From assembly GCF_963678635.1 (NCBI RefSeq), contig NC_087070.1, positions 46,665,467 to 46,729,466 on the forward strand: a DNA stretch of 64,000 nt. The letters run 5' to 3'. The notes below the pieces were generated by a model that saw only the letters and a program-made list of their open reading frames with translations, ran no database searches and was not told the origin of the DNA. This DNA is from Symsagittifera roscoffensis (taxonomy: Eukaryota; Xenacoelomorpha; Acoela; Convolutidae). Below, piece by piece: positions 41,263 through 53,978 of this stretch. Within the stretch, counting starts at the first letter, position 1. The number at the start of each line of letters is the position of its first letter. Position numbers and translations under genes: made by a program.

Positions 41263-44200
41263 CAACGTCTTTGAAACGACTCTTGAAAACAATGATCTTG
41301 GGAAAAAATTTCAAAAAAAATTCCCACCTACTAAACCAAATACAAAACGGTTTTCTTAGCGTCCAGTAACCTATCAATAGCACCAAATACCTTGTCTCAA
41401 TTCATTTTCGAACGATTTATGAGCCAATTAAATAGCCCAAGCCAAGTTGGCTACTTTAAAACCCCGACGCTCAAAAAGTGATCACAAGTAAAATGTATTT
41501 TTAAATTTGAAATCAAGCGATCACTGGTTTCAGATGCTAAGAAAATACCTTTAAAATTGGATAGTTAAAAGGTTGAAATTGGTCTGGAGAAAACAACACC
41601 CCGAACATAAATAGTCCATATCTACCAATTTCTTCGAATGTCGAAACATTAATTGGAATAAACGATTACTGAAGGCTGCAATGGCAACTATTTGTTTGCT
41701 TACAGTTGTCATTTATTGGCCCGACTTTTGAAGAAAATGACGGATTATATGTGCTAGTGATCTCTGATCCAGAGATAGTCTGATCTCAAATTGGAAAAGA
41801 CTTTCTTCTAACGGTGCCTTCTAACTTCATCTGATATTTCATATTTTGAGTTAGAGCGCGATCTTAAAAAAACTAAAATTTTTGATCAAAACTTTTAAGA
41901 AAAAAGTCAAAAATGTCAGAAAAATGCTATTTTGTTGGAAAAATAGGTCACATTTTAAAGTAAAGTTAATTTTAAAAGTTTTTTTTAAAAAGAAAAGGTA
42001 TTTTTGAAAGAAAAAGTCGATAAAATGTTTGAAACGTTGGAAAATCTGCCTTCTTTTTGAAAATTCTTAAAGCGCCATTGATGGGCTTCGAAATTGATCT
42101 CATTTTGATTAAATCAGCAATTAAATCGACTTTAATTACTTTTATTTTTTCTGATTTTGTTACGGAAATAACTGGAAATTTTATTGTTTTGGCTTTTGAA
42201 GAAAATGACCGATTTTCAGACAAATTTCGACTTTTGACAGAATTTCGACTTTTCGACTTTTAACTGGCAGATTTTGACAAAATTTAATTCTTATCTTTCG
42301 AAAAGTGTTGTTGTTTTGAGCTCAAATTTAAAGAGATCTTATACATGCGATAGTTTTTTGTGAAACTATGGGACTTCAAGATTGCCAAAAGTTTGAATTT
42401 TTTTGCCGTTTTTTTGAAAATCTCATCAATTTTTTCAAAGCAAACACTACCCCAGAGACCGTAAAAGAGTGTCAGAACATTTAGTGGTGTGCCAGGGACG
42501 AGCTGTCTTGTTTTTGCTTACAGTTAGTTTTTTTATAGCTTCTGGCTACCGCAACTACACACCAAAAACGTCTGGCAAAAAACCTGAACGTATTAAGGTT
42601 CATTTACTTAAAAAAACTCCTCATTTTGAGATCGTTTGTACTGAATCATTTTTCATTAAGGTTTATTAAATTGAAGATGATACTTCAGCCGAATTTTCTG
42701 AATTGGTGTTATAGATGGACTGAGCTTCACGACCGTATTTGAAACAGGCCTTCGTGATAACAAATAGTACTATTGGGTATACTCTAGAATATCATTACAG
42801 CCCAAAACACAAAAGAACTTAAAAACTAGTTGTTGAGGTTGAATTAACTTGACAGCCCCTCTAATTTACATTCAATCATCTTGACTTCGATATAGTTTGA
42901 AAGTAACTGGAGTATTCATTTATTGTCTTATATTTTAAGTTCAACACTTCAATTCAAGTACTTAGCACAAATACGCAAAAAAGGTTAGCCCAAAGTTACC
43001 TCCTCTGAGCTTACTGTGGCAATTTAAGAAACTCTGAGAAATAATAATATTTTTAAATCATTTTAGAATTATGTTTATGCTCATATCCATTTCAACAAGG
43101 TCAACACAACAGTTCTTCAGTTCATAGATCTCTCAACCGTCTCACGGACAAAGCAAAAAAGACTGCTTTTTAAGGTCTACAAAAAAGTTCATTTTTAAAA
43201 AAAATGATGAAAATTACAAAAAAAATATCAATTTTTTTTAAGATTTTTTTTCTGATTATCATCCCCCACACGCTATGTAAAGTACAATTTGGCCAATTTT
43301 GCATGTAGCAAAGTCCATTATAAACAAATTAGCATTGTTGAATTCCTATTGGAACGATTTCTAAGCCATATTAAAACTTCGCTTGCGCGTTACAAGCACA
43401 ACTGATTTTTTTTGCGAATTGGCCAAATTGGCAATCTTTGAACCCCCATACGAAAAAAAAAACCACATGTGAACTTTTCAAATTTCAGCTTAAAACAATA
43501 TTTTTCGAATGCATTTTAAAAATTTTGTCGAAAATAGCTAGTTAAAAAACTGAAGTTTGTCCTTTGAAAAAACACATCACGAGTACCAATATTCCATCTT
43601 TTTAAAAACCGAATCAATAAATTTTCCAGTTGTTTCCTTAAGAAAACAAAAAAGCAGATGTAAAAATGTATTTAGTTCCTGCTTCGAATGAGGTTAATTT
43701 TGAAGCCAATCAAGGACGTTTCTAGGTTTTTCTCGAAGACTCAGTTTTTCAAAAAAAAATGAAAAGGTTGTCGACAAAAAAATAGTAGAAAAATAGCAAA
43801 ACTTACAATTTTTTTTTTGATAATTTCGACTAAAGATTTGCGTTTTTTTGCGATTTCCCTCAAAATTATTAGACAGAATTAGAAGGCACCTTTAGAAAAA
43901 AGTTAGGGTTGGTAGGCCGAAAGCAGATATCGTTAAATAGCAGCCGTTTATGGCGGAATTGTTTATACCATCTGATATGTATTGATGTCCTGAGTTCAAA
44001 TGAACTCAGATATTTCAACTGTGATTCTATTGTAAAGTAATGGAGGTTTGAAAATAGTCAACTTGGCCATCTGCATTAATTAAGGAGCAATTTGTCGTTC
44101 CATAAAGCGTAAGCCTCAAAACAATCCGGCAGAAACCATTGAAATTACGTTCATGCAGGCTATTTGTTACATTATTATAAGCAAATTCTATCACTTATGT

Positions 44201-45980
44201 TTTATATGGCGTGTGGAAGATGATTTTTAAAAAGAGGGTGATTTTTTTTATTCTAGATTTTGCCTTGGTAGGAGCAGTCTTTTTCTAAATATTACTTTGC
44301 TATATGTAAATATTTCACTTCGTAGTTTAAATAGCAGATAGATGAGTTTCAACACAAAATTTGAAAAACATGGAGAAATTTAGTTCACTCGAGAAATTTA
44401 CTGGTCACCTTCAATGGTAAGTTATGAACAAAAAGTCTTTTTATCTGTTTCGTTAATAGTAATTAAATCGTGATCAGTTTTTTTAAGTTAAGACAATGAA
44501 ACTCCATCATAACTAGAATCAATTTTTCCACTCTACTGAGATGCGAATTCCAACGAAGAGAAAACCATTTGCACGTTTTAAATTAAAGTTGGTAACTTGT
44601 TACTCAGTTTCACTTTTGCTGCACTACTTTGACTTTTGCTACGCATTTCATGTTACTCAATTTTGTTGCTTTCAACGGTTTTCTATACTTATTAGTCTTA
44701 ACTTTTTTTTGTTTTTAGGGGGCAGCGTTTGTAAGTAGAATTTTGAGGTATAATTCGAGCTGAAAATTTGCAGTTTTTTTAGTCAAAATCAAAAAAGTGA
44801 CCGAAATTGGCTTTTTTAAATCTGACCAATAACGCTTAATGCATAACGTTAGTGAAGGAGGGCATTTTTTTATGTATGTACTTCATAAATGTCTGCTGTG
44901 ATGAATAAAAACTCCCACAAAGCTTTTTCTGAAAAAAAATTGTATCTGATAGATCGAGTGATGCGTAAAGTTCAGCTAAATTTTGTCAAATTTGAAATAA
45001 TGCTATTTTTGATTAATTGTTCGATCTGATTTCTTCTTGTAACTTTTTTCAGCTATAGCTATAGTAAGATAACATGATTTTACTTTCAAATTCGCCCGAA
45101 AATACAATCGCGCCCAAAAATACAATTTTTTGGCCAAAATCATCCAAAATTGTTTTTTGACACCTAAATTTACAAAAAAAGACCAAACAAAAAATCTGTC
45201 GACACGTTTGGGTTGAGGAGTTTGAAGAATTTAAAAAAAAATAGTTCTAATTATCTTCAAAAAGTTTACAAAAAAACTTCAACTTTGTTTTCAAGCAGGA
45301 ACTGGAGTTTTTATTTGGAGGTCATATTTTTCTAAGACTTTGCTGCGCTGTATAAGAAGCTGACTACGATATAAATCGCTCATCAATCGACTGAGTTCCT
45401 TTAGTGTAATTTTTGATTGACTAAAAGAAGCCAATGGTCCGATTTTGGGGTAAAATTTCGGCCCCGAAATTCGCAAACTTAAGTGTTGCACTATAATTTT
45501 TTTGGTAAAATTCTGGGCAAATTTTGTCCTCATTACTTTTTTGCTGCTTAAGATCAACCCAAATTGAGAGAAACGGGTTTAAAATGCAAGTTTTTTTCAT
45601 TTTGTCCGGATAGTTTATAGTTAAAGCCAAATAACTTGGTAATATTTTTTCGGTCAACAAATTTGAACAAAATTAATTAACCGAAACTGCTCGTTTCGAT
45701 GCCGTAGTTCTGTTTTTCATTAATTTCCACTCGTAAAAACCGTATTCAAAAAGCACATTAACTTACAATGGTATCGTTTTTGAATCAAATTGTTCAAGGT
45801 CACCGATATTGCCATCAATTTGGCCTGAACTATAAATCAGCACTGTATACCGCAGTGTTGTGCTGATCGACCATTATTCTGTCCAAAACACAGTTCTCGA
45901 GAATTTTTATATAATGTTTAATATATTCTGTGTTTATTAGAATGATTTTTTATGTTTAGTTGAATCGCAAATTACTAGCT
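41263..45980. other. Long AT-rich non-coding stretch
   Basis: No supported gene. It includes decayed pieces of the GTTCCGACT element (about 42290-42518, 43980-44290) ending in GAGCAGTCTT-like boxes. The remainder is A/T homopolymer-rich. Confidence 0.5.
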
Positions 45981-46009
45981 GACTGTCATATTATTATTGA
46001 AAGTGCAGC

Positions 46010-46192
46010 ATGGAGCAATTCGACTACGACCCGCGATTATCATCCGGATCCCAAAAAATCCAAAATTGCAGCTCATCTGGCGCATTGAACCGATTCTTCC
46101 GGAGGCCTCTGCCAATTAGCGACCAAATGAGAGGATTTTTCTATATTTCCATTAACGCATCTCTTCTCGCTGTAACTGGAGTCCTATTCGAA
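46010..46192 (+). CDS. EamA/SLC35G-like transporter, first exon
   Basis: Starts MEQFDYDPRLSSGSQK at the first ATG; a soluble N-terminus of about 40 residues ends RPLPISDQMRGFF and is followed by a hydrophobic segment (YISINASLLAVTGVLF) that fits transmembrane helix 1. The frame stays open to 46249, but the tail beyond helix 1 looks intronic. No clear donor is visible, so the end is approximate. The next exon supplies helix 2 onwards, consistent with a drug/metabolite transporter superfamily protein. Confidence 0.55.
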
Positions 46193-46572
46193 TTCAGGGA
46201 TCTAACTAATTTTAGGCTTTTGAACTTGATGACTTTTCTCGTTAAATAAAGTTCCAATAATTTTGCCTCATTTTTTTACCCGTCCAATTCTCAGAAAACT
46301 AGGTACTACAGAGATACGCTTCGTTCTGGGTGTTTAGCAACCACGACCCAGATATTTTTAACTTGGTTATTTTTGCAGCTTATTTAAGTTGTTTTCTAGG
46401 CGCAGCACTTTACCCTTAAAAACGGATAAAAAATTATTAAAAAAAGATTTTTTTGTTCACTAAACACTGTTTATTAGTACTTGTTTGCCATTTTTGTTGA
46501 TGAAGAATGGAAGGGGGGTTGGTAGTAAGAATTTAAAAAGCCTTTGGCTAAGTTAAAAAGCCTTTATTAAAA

Positions 46573-47205
46573 TTGACCCCTGATTCTTCTTCGAGTCTAC
46601 TCAACGGAACCCAAATGTCCTTTGCGACTTCGATCGTTGGAACACTCCTAGGAGTCGCTCTTTTCTCAATCGACAACCAAGTCAGAAGTATTCTCGATAA
46701 AAAGTTCAGTCTCGCAGTTCTAAACGGTGCAATTAACGGTGGATCTATTATATTTTTCCTTTACTCTTCCATGGACAAGTTAGGACCGGCAGGTGCCACC
46801 GTTATCCAGATATTCACCAGTATTGTCGCTTCTTTCGTCCTGGAAAAATTCAAACTGAACAAAGCCCCCCATTTTTTGTCAGTTTTAGCCGTTGCTTTGG
46901 GAGTTAGCGGCATGGTGATCTTATGTCAAAACGACTCGTTATCATTCGATTCGTTTTCTATAGATTATATTTTGGGAGTTGTTTACGGAATAATAGCCGG
47001 AATATTCTGCGCTGCTTTTTTCCACTTCATCAAAGTTATTAGTCATGACATCCCTGACTCGTGGCACTGGATTGCCTACATGGTCGGTTGTGCGGTTCCA
47101 AGCGCGCCTTTGATCTATTTCAACTTCGCTTCGCCCTCTTGTGACCTATCAGGGCTCCTTTTCAGTTTAACATGCATAACTTACCAAAAAAGTGTATTTC
47201 GATAA
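46573..47205 (+). CDS. EamA/SLC35G-like transporter, middle exon (helices 2-7)
   Basis: The hydrophobic frame covers about six helices: MSFATSIVGTLLGVALFSI, AVLNGAINGGSIIFFLYSS, then the DMT signature-like MDKLGPAGATVIQIFTSIVA, VLEKFKLNKAPHF and LSVLAVALGVSGMVIL. This matches the end of the first EamA domain (--LPLADATVI---P--T-LL-----E). The second EamA half begins YILGVVYGIIAGIFCAAFFH. Members export or exchange small solutes across plasma or organelle membranes; the substrate here is unknown. The true acceptor is probably between 46560 and 46600 (TTCTTCGAG) and the donor before 47205, both unresolved. SLC35G is the nearest human group I can suggest. Confidence 0.7.
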   Translation: MTPDSSSSLLNGTQMSFATSIVGTLLGVALFSIDNQVRSILDKKFSLAVLNGAINGGSIIFFLYSSMDKLGPAGATVIQIFTSIVASFVLEKFKLNKAPHFLSVLAVALGVSGMVILCQNDSLSFDSFSIDYILGVVYGIIAGIFCAAFFHFIKVISHDIPDSWHWIAYMVGCAVPSAPLIYFNFASPSCDLSGLLFSLTCITYQKSVFR

Positions 47206-47410
47206 TTTGAAAAATTAAAAAGTTGCTACAATAAATAATACTGAAAAAAAAAAACCAAAAAGATAGCAAAGAATACAAGGAATAATTAAATTTCTTGCAA
47301 AATGCAACATGCAAAAAACAACATATACTTCTTGCACACGAGAAAATTTTGAGACTGCATTTTTTCTATGTTTAAGAAGTCGATGATTAATCTTCAGGCT
47401 AAAACAAAAA

Positions 47411-47710
47411 ATGAGTTTGGTAAAAACTGAGAAATTGGGCCGAGACTGGAAAGGAGCTCTTTTAGTTACGCTTTGTGGAGTTACGGCTGCGATATCTCAA
47501 TCCATTTGTGGACTAACAGCTGTCAAGGGTTTTCTGCTGATTAAAGCGTCGGCCGCTTTTGTCTTCCAGCTTATGGCTTCGGTTATGGCTCTAGCACTGC
47601 AACTCATTTTCTTTCCCGAAATGATTACTGTTTTTTCTCTCTTAGGAGCTCTTCTTATTATCGCAGCAATCGGCCTCCAATTTGTAGTGACGACAAAAAT
47701 TGAACAGTGA
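47411..47710 (+). CDS. EamA/SLC35G-like transporter, last exon (helices 8-10)
   Basis: Reads KLGRDWKGALLVTLCGVTAA, GLTAVKGFLLIKASAAFVFQ, LMASVMALALQLIFF and FSLLGALLIIAAIGLQF, then stops at 47708-47710 after KIEQ. Three helices with the E/P-containing loop (FFPEMITVFSLLGALLI) are the canonical end of the second EamA domain. An acceptor CTTCAG at 47394-47399 precedes it. The ATG at 47411 is internal. Together with the two preceding exons this makes a ten-helix protein of about 350 residues. Confidence 0.7.
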   Translation: MSLVKTEKLGRDWKGALLVTLCGVTAAISQSICGLTAVKGFLLIKASAAFVFQLMASVMALALQLIFFPEMITVFSLLGALLIIAAIGLQFVVTTKIEQ

Positions 47711-47809
47711 ACTCAAGAATACAGACACTGTTAGATTATTATGACTCATCATGAAATGCTAAATTTATTTGTATAAACACTTATCAATTTTCGCGATTGA
47801 TTATCTGTG

Positions 47810-50800
47810 GTGAATTAACCAGCACTACAAAATTGTTTCAAATTAAATTGAGGTAAGCTAATTGGTCCTAATGTTCCGACTTTAGATACGAAAGTAACGG
47901 AATATTTGTGCTCGCGGTGGTTTTTCTTATATCATTCGCAAGCTATTGTTCTCCTAAGCTTGAATTTGAAAAGATATTTCACCTGTGACCATTTTTCGTA
48001 AAGTTATGAGGGTTTAAAGATCGCCATTTTGACCAATTTGGGACAATTAACGAGCGATATAATTCGCGCTATTAACGCGTGGTTGAACGAAGCTTATTTG
48101 CCATAATTGATTTGTTACAAGGAACGAAATCTCTCTTTTTGTACTTTATATGGCGTGTGGGGGGATGATTTTCATTAAAAATTTCAAATTTAAAAAAAAA
48201 TTTCATTTTATTTTATTTCATTCAATTTTTTTATGTTATTACTGCTGCTCCATAAACCCTAAAAGGCAGTCGGAACATTCAGGGCTTCACCTTGATACGA
48301 GCAGTCTTGTTTATTTCAGAAATGACTTAAATTATAACGCACAAACTTTGAAACCTAATTAATATTGTCGGCCTAAATTTTATAGTTTGTCAACATTGCA
48401 TTTACTTAAAACTATTAGAAACCAAGGAAATGGCAGCCGGTACATTCAGGGCTTTGCCTTGATACCAACAGTTTTGTATTTCATTAAAGTGTTCCATAAG
48501 ATTTTTGCTGAAATGCATTTCACTGAATGCTAATTACAGCGCTTTTCTGCTAATAACTACTAAACAGAAACATACAAGAGCTAACAATTCAATGGATTTG
48601 AGTATTTATTCTAACAAGCCATAGAATAGCAAGTGGGGGGAGGGGGGGGTGGGTACACAACTGGATAAAACCTGCTAACAAAATCTGTTCTTTTCTTCAA
48701 CATGACATGTTTTAGTGAAGAACAAATTAAAGCAAAAACTTGAAGTTGTAGTCTAAAATGCAAACTTGAAGTTGTAGTCTGTTTTTTCCGAAAAATCGAA
48801 AGCAGTAAAATTGGATATTTAGTCTCCAACTTCACGTGAAAGCTAGCGATTACGCCATGAAACTGAAGAGACTGCATTTCCCAAACCTGGAACGAAGAAA
48901 AATAGTTTAGAATTTAGATTTGCAGCCAATTGCCTCTTCTAAAAATTCTTACAAAAAATGGTCTAAGCCAAACTTTTCTGCCGAACACAATTTTGAAACA
49001 TGTTCGACAACTTTTAATCAAGGTTGAAATTTAATCGATAAGTAGTGGCTGTTTAACCAGCACTCAGAAAATCGTTTCGAATGGAATTGAGGAAAGATAA
49101 TTGATCGTACTAATTCCAGAAATGACTGAAATGGCACAACGTTTAAAAACCATAACGCGTTGTTTTTATCAGTCAAAAATCAAGTTTTGAGACAGTTGAA
49201 AAGGGATTCGAAACATCTAGGCTTCGTCCTGATAAAGACAGTCTTGAATTACTTTAACTATATATCTTTGAATTTCGCTGAATGATAAATAAAATGCTGT
49301 ACTGCTAAATGAAAAGCTGAAACAAATCATTGACGCCCTTTTGCTAAACATGACGCGCTTTAGTGCAACATACCATGGATTTCGAAAAATAGTCTAAAAT
49401 ATTTAAAGCGCCCAGATTTCTCCAATCAATTGAAAGCGGAAAAATTGAATATTCTTTTTACAATGTCACGTATGAGCCAACAATTACGTCATAAAACTAA
49501 GATGAATGTATCTCCAGACGTTAAAAAAAGTAGTTTAGAATTTAATTTTGCAGCCGATTGCTTTTTATCAAAACACTAAGCTAGGGTATGCTAAGCTAAG
49601 CTTGAGATGTTCGACTGATGCTGCGACCAAAGTAAGTCGAATACATGAAATTATCCAAGAAGAATTCGTAGCAAAACAAAAGTCATCGAAAAAAATCTAA
49701 AACTTCACTGTTATAAGTAATCTCTTAACCTTGAATTCGTATTTCTTAAATTAATTTTGATGCTGAAAAGCTGATCTGCAAAGTTTTTGAGATTTTTGAA
49801 CTAGCTAACAGGCCCTATATCCCATCTTGTTATTTTTTTTTCTGCAAATACTATTGTATGGAAATTAAAAATGCACAAAAAATTGGTTTTGCCTTGATAC
49901 CAGGAGGCTAGTTTTAAGCAGGTTTAGGAGAGCAAACTTTAAAAAAATGAAACAAAAAATTTAATTTTGTTTTTGATTATTTCGTCAGTTTTCAGCAAAA
50001 GAATTTTTAAACTAGCCTTAAAGTGCAGTCAAAACTTTCATAGCTTTGCCATGATATACGAGTAAATTAGTTGAAGTTACGAGTATAAAAGTATGTTAGT
50101 GTAATTTGTGGATCGATCCTTGGATCTTTGTGGACTCCTCGGGCGCGCAAACCACTAACAAAAAAGCTTGCTTTGTTTCTATTTGAACTACCTGTTCGTT
50201 TCAAACTACCTGCTTGTTTTGATACTGAACGTGTAATGAGTTAGCTAAAGGTAGCGAGTTAGCAAAAAGACAAACTAACCTATCCACCAAATTCTTTTCA
50301 AACTGAAATGAAGCAAGATCTAATTAGTCTTGTTAAGTCCAGATATGACTGAAGTTTTAAGGTTTAAATTTGTAATGGTTTGATAATTTCAGCACCATTT
50401 ATAGGACTGTCGGAACACTCAAAATTTTGCCTTGATAAGAGCAGTCTAGTTTACTTCGATATGTGCAGTAAATTTTGAAAAAAAATTAAGCTATTTTTTG
50501 ATTAATTTGTCAATTTTTCTAAAATAAAACTTTTAAATTAACCATAACATGCAGTCGGAACTTTCAGGGCTTTGCCGTGATATACGAGCAGTATTTTTAG
50601 TCAGACCATTTTCCAAAAGAAAATGTACTCATTTTGGAGGCTCGGTCCCTGGATCTTCGTGCACCCCGACGGGCGCTCTGGACCGTGATAAACAGCTCGT
50701 TTTAAACAGCTTTTTGTTGAAATTGTGTGAGGGTAATTAGTTATATGCGACAAATCTTACAAAAACGCCCAACAGAATCTTTTTAAATTGAAATGAGTCA

Positions 50801-52640
50801 ATCTAATTGATTTGGTTAAATATATATGACTTAATAAGTTTTATTGCTCAAAATTACAACGCGTTGATAATATCAGCATGAACATCTTAGTTTGTCAATA
50901 TTTCTTTCAAAAATTATTTTAAAATGGGAATTTTGAAACATAGTCGATAAATTGGCCGACACTTAATCGACAACTACTTCAAATCATAGTAGAACATACT
51001 GTCAATCACGAAGTGTGGTCAAAACACAGTCGGACACAAAAATCAATAATATGTCAAACTTGAAATTTATGTTTGATATAACCCAGTTTTGAAACCAAAA
51101 CGAGCACAGTATTGAAAACCCATCGACCTAACACAAGACAGTTGTTAGATTCAATCGTTTATCGGCCATTGTTCGTGCAAAACCGCACAAAATTTACAGC
51201 TAATAAAATAATCCAGCATCTTTGAACTTTAAGTTTGAAGTTCGTTCATCACGCATTTTACATGTAAATCATCGTCAAGATCACTAACGGGAATGCCTGA
51301 ACCTTGAAGTTTCAAAATGAAAAAGATGCAATTTTTTGGTTCGCGACAAAAAATTGTCGCACAAGAAACGCTGGAAAACAATCAAACCATGCAAAAATCT
51401 TTCAGGTTAAAGCAAGAGTAATTAAAAAAATTCAAAAATTGTATTGAAGTTGAAAAATTGTTCCGTTTTGCCATCAGAGATTATCCCTTTTACTTATCGT
51501 TTTTTAAAGCAAATACTATTGCATAGAGCTTAAAAGGAAGTCGGAACTTTGCCTTGATACGAGCTTGCCTTGATACGCCTTGATACGAGAGGCCTAGTTT
51601 ACCTTGATATGAGCAGCCTAGTTTACAGCAGCTTTTGTGGAGCATAATTTGAAAAAAAAATTAATAACAATATACAAAAACTTTTTTGTATTACTTTGTC
51701 AGTTTTTCAGAAGAAAACAAAACATTTAAACAAGCCTGAAGGTGCAATCGGAAAATTCAAGACTTCGTTCTTTATACTAGAATTCTTATTTTTATTCAGC
51801 TCAATTTCCAAAAGATTATTGGCTCACTTAGGTGAAGCTGTGTCTAGATCTTCGTGGGTCCCGTCGGGCGCGCACAGCACTTTATTAACCTGGCTATGAG
51901 ATTAATCTGAAGCGAGTTCAAATAAGCTACTCAATCGATACTTCCTTGCTGAAACTATAACTCAAATTAATGTGTGGCGAATTAACCAGCTCTATAAAAT
52001 TGTTTGAAACTGAATTGGCTAGTTGGTCTTATTAATTCCAGAATGGCTAAAAATTTAAGGTTAAAATTTTAACGCTTGGGTATTTTAGTCCAAAACTCAT
52101 AGTTTGTTAAAATTTCTATACCTAAAATAAATTGAGACCAGTTTGAGGGCAGTCGGAGCATTAAAAGTTTTGCCTTCATACAAGCAATCTTCTTTACATT
52201 ATCGTGTTCCCTTAATTTTTGCTGAATGCTACTTACAAAGATGTTCTACTAGCAAGTGGTAAGCTAAAACAAGTCAGTGTGAGCCATTCAATAGATTTGA
52301 ATACAAATTCTAAAAGACAATAGAATAGTGGTGGGCCACTGGATAAAACTTCAAAAGATTTGCTCGAAAATCTGTTCTTTTCCTAAGGTTCACATGTTTT
52401 AATAGATAACGCAACAGAGCGTGAACTGAGAAGTCTGAAAACGGAAAAGTTAGATCTTTAATTTCCAATATCAAGGTTTCAAATGTCTGCAATGGCTGTA
52501 TTTCCCAGACCTAAAAAGTTAAAATAGTTTGGAAGCTAGACTGGCAGCCAATTGCATGGCATCGTATAAAGGCTCTTATTTATAGAATACCCCGGACCAA
52601 TGTGTTTGACATATGTTTTGACCAACATTGGTCAAAAAAG
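47810..52640 (+). repeat. Diverged tandem repeats with AGTCGGAAC boxes
   Basis: A run of related modules. A TTAACCAGC-CTA-AAAATTGTTT module occurs at about 47817, 49056 and 51977. A module near 50290 and 50780 is similar. CACTGGATAAAAC...CTGTTCTTTTC occurs at about 48658 and 52337. GG(A/T)TCTTCGTG...GGGCGC occurs at about 50118, 50648 and 51846. The box AGTCGGAAC(A/T)TTCAGGGC...GATACGAGCAG is at 48266, 48433, 49205, 50031, 50404, 50550, 51538 and 52149, all in plus orientation. No supported coding sequence. Confidence 0.6.
47873..48279 (+). repeat. GTTCCGACT-ended dispersed element, copy 2
   Basis: Inverted termini AATGTTCCGACT (47871-47882) and AGTCGGAACATT (about 48267-48278) match for 12 bp. 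The interior matches 9849-10269, including AAAGATATTTCACCTGTGAC and the GCGCTATTAACGCG region. Confidence 0.6.
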
Positions 52641-52849
52641 CGGATGTTTTCTGACTCAAAATCCGGGTAAATTCCAAAAGTATTCAAATTCTTTATTGAA
52701 ACACAATGTCGAGCTTATTGTCAAAACATACTCGAGCAGATAATTGAACACAGTACTAAAAAAAAATCGAGCACAACATCGAAAATAAATCAACCTGGAA
52801 CAACAAAAAAATAAACTCAAAAGTTTATTTGACGACAAAAGTGAGCACG

Positions 52850-53620
52850 AAATGCGGTCAAACATTTTCGGTCGAACACATTGTCGGAAAATAGTCAAAC
52901 CTTTTTTTGAAATGAGATTCAACAAAATTTGATCAGAATTTTGAATTAAAACCAAACAAAACGTCAGAAATAAGTCACAACGCAAAACTGACTTATAATC
53001 GATATATTCATTGAAACAGAATGGCATCAACATCGTAAAACCTTAGTCGAGCTTTTTTATTGAAAGAAACAAACACAGTTTCAAAACAAAATTGAATAAA
53101 TCATCAAAAATAAATCGATTTAAAGCACAAAACAAATTTGATAATAAAATGTTTTATAGTTCTTTTTGCATGCAAAAATGTTAAAACAGATGCATCTAGC
53201 AAAAAACTCCAGCTTTTGAAACTTTAAGGCGGAAGTTAGTTCAACTCATAGAACAAGAAGTGCGGTTAAAACATAGTAAAAAAAATTGTCGGAAATAAGT
53301 CAAGTTTTTTGGAAACAAAATTGAACAAACTTCAATCAAAACTTTGAACTTAAAGCAAACAAAACGTCAAAAATGAGTCATAACATAATCCACCACATAG
53401 TTGAAAGCAAAAGTTACTTATAATCAAAATCTTCCTTGAAACAGAATGACGGAAACATTGTCAAAACGTTATCCAAGTTGTTTTATTGAAAGAAGCAAAC
53501 ACAGTTGTAAAACAAAATTGAAAAAATTATCAAAACTAAGTTGACCTAAAACACAAAAACAGTATCAAATTAAAAGTGTTATCGGATTTTTTGCATGCAA
53601 AAGTAAAGAAAAAGCTGATC
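52850..53620 (+). repeat. Satellite-like direct repeat, period about 410 bp
   Basis: Two diverged copies (about 52856-53260 and 53262-53620). Shared words include GTCGGAAATAAGTCA-like, AAACAAAACGTCA, TTGAAACAGAATG, TTTTATTGAAAGAA and TTTTTTGCATGCAAAA. A weaker third copy lies near 51000-51260. It directly borders the lipocalin duplication. Confidence 0.6.
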
Positions 53621-53671
53621 TAAGTAGCAAAATAATCCATCGTGGAAAATGGATAATAAGCTATGGATAAC

Positions 53672-53718
53672 TAAGCTTTTCCATAACGGAAGGTTAACTA
53701 AGCTTCCGTTATGGAAAA
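53672..53718. repeat. Inverted repeat at the edge of the tandem duplication
   Basis: TTTTCCATAACGGAAG (about 53677-53692) is repeated inverted as CTTCCGTTATGGAAAA (about 53703-53718). The right arm is the first sequence of the duplicated unit. Confidence 0.7.
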
Positions 53719-53749
53719 TATTCGAATTTGTTTTGTAAAATAGGCCAAC

Positions 53750-53978
53750 CATATGGGCTGTTTTCCAGTGTGTAGGTTGCAAAGACACACTCCTGTCCCA
53801 TTTCAAAGTTGGGCACCCTGTATGTCTCGTACCACCTGCCCATGTACTCTGCCAGATTGGGCAGGTCCACTATCAACCCACTGATGTCCGGACACTCGCC
53901 GATGAAACGGGCAGCCAGAGTCAGAGTCAAGTTGAGACCCAAGAGGCTCACAAATAGGGATTGGACACCTGAGAACAT
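53750..53978 (-). CDS. Lipocalin (ApoD-like) orphan exon 1
   Basis: Starts MFSGVQSLFVSLLGLNLTLT (signal peptide), then GECPDISGLIVDLPNLAEYM, GRWYETYRVPN and ECVFATYTLENSPYG. The lipocalin GxW motif (GRW) is intact. It differs from the 58835-59063 copy by ARF versus APF and a few synonymous or frame-neutral changes. The frame continues past the inferred donor (G|GTTGGC at 53749) to a stop at 53709. No exons 2 and 3 are found to its left: homology to the unit ends at about 53699, and satellite-like repeats follow. It is probably a truncated pseudogene left at the duplication edge. Confidence 0.7.
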
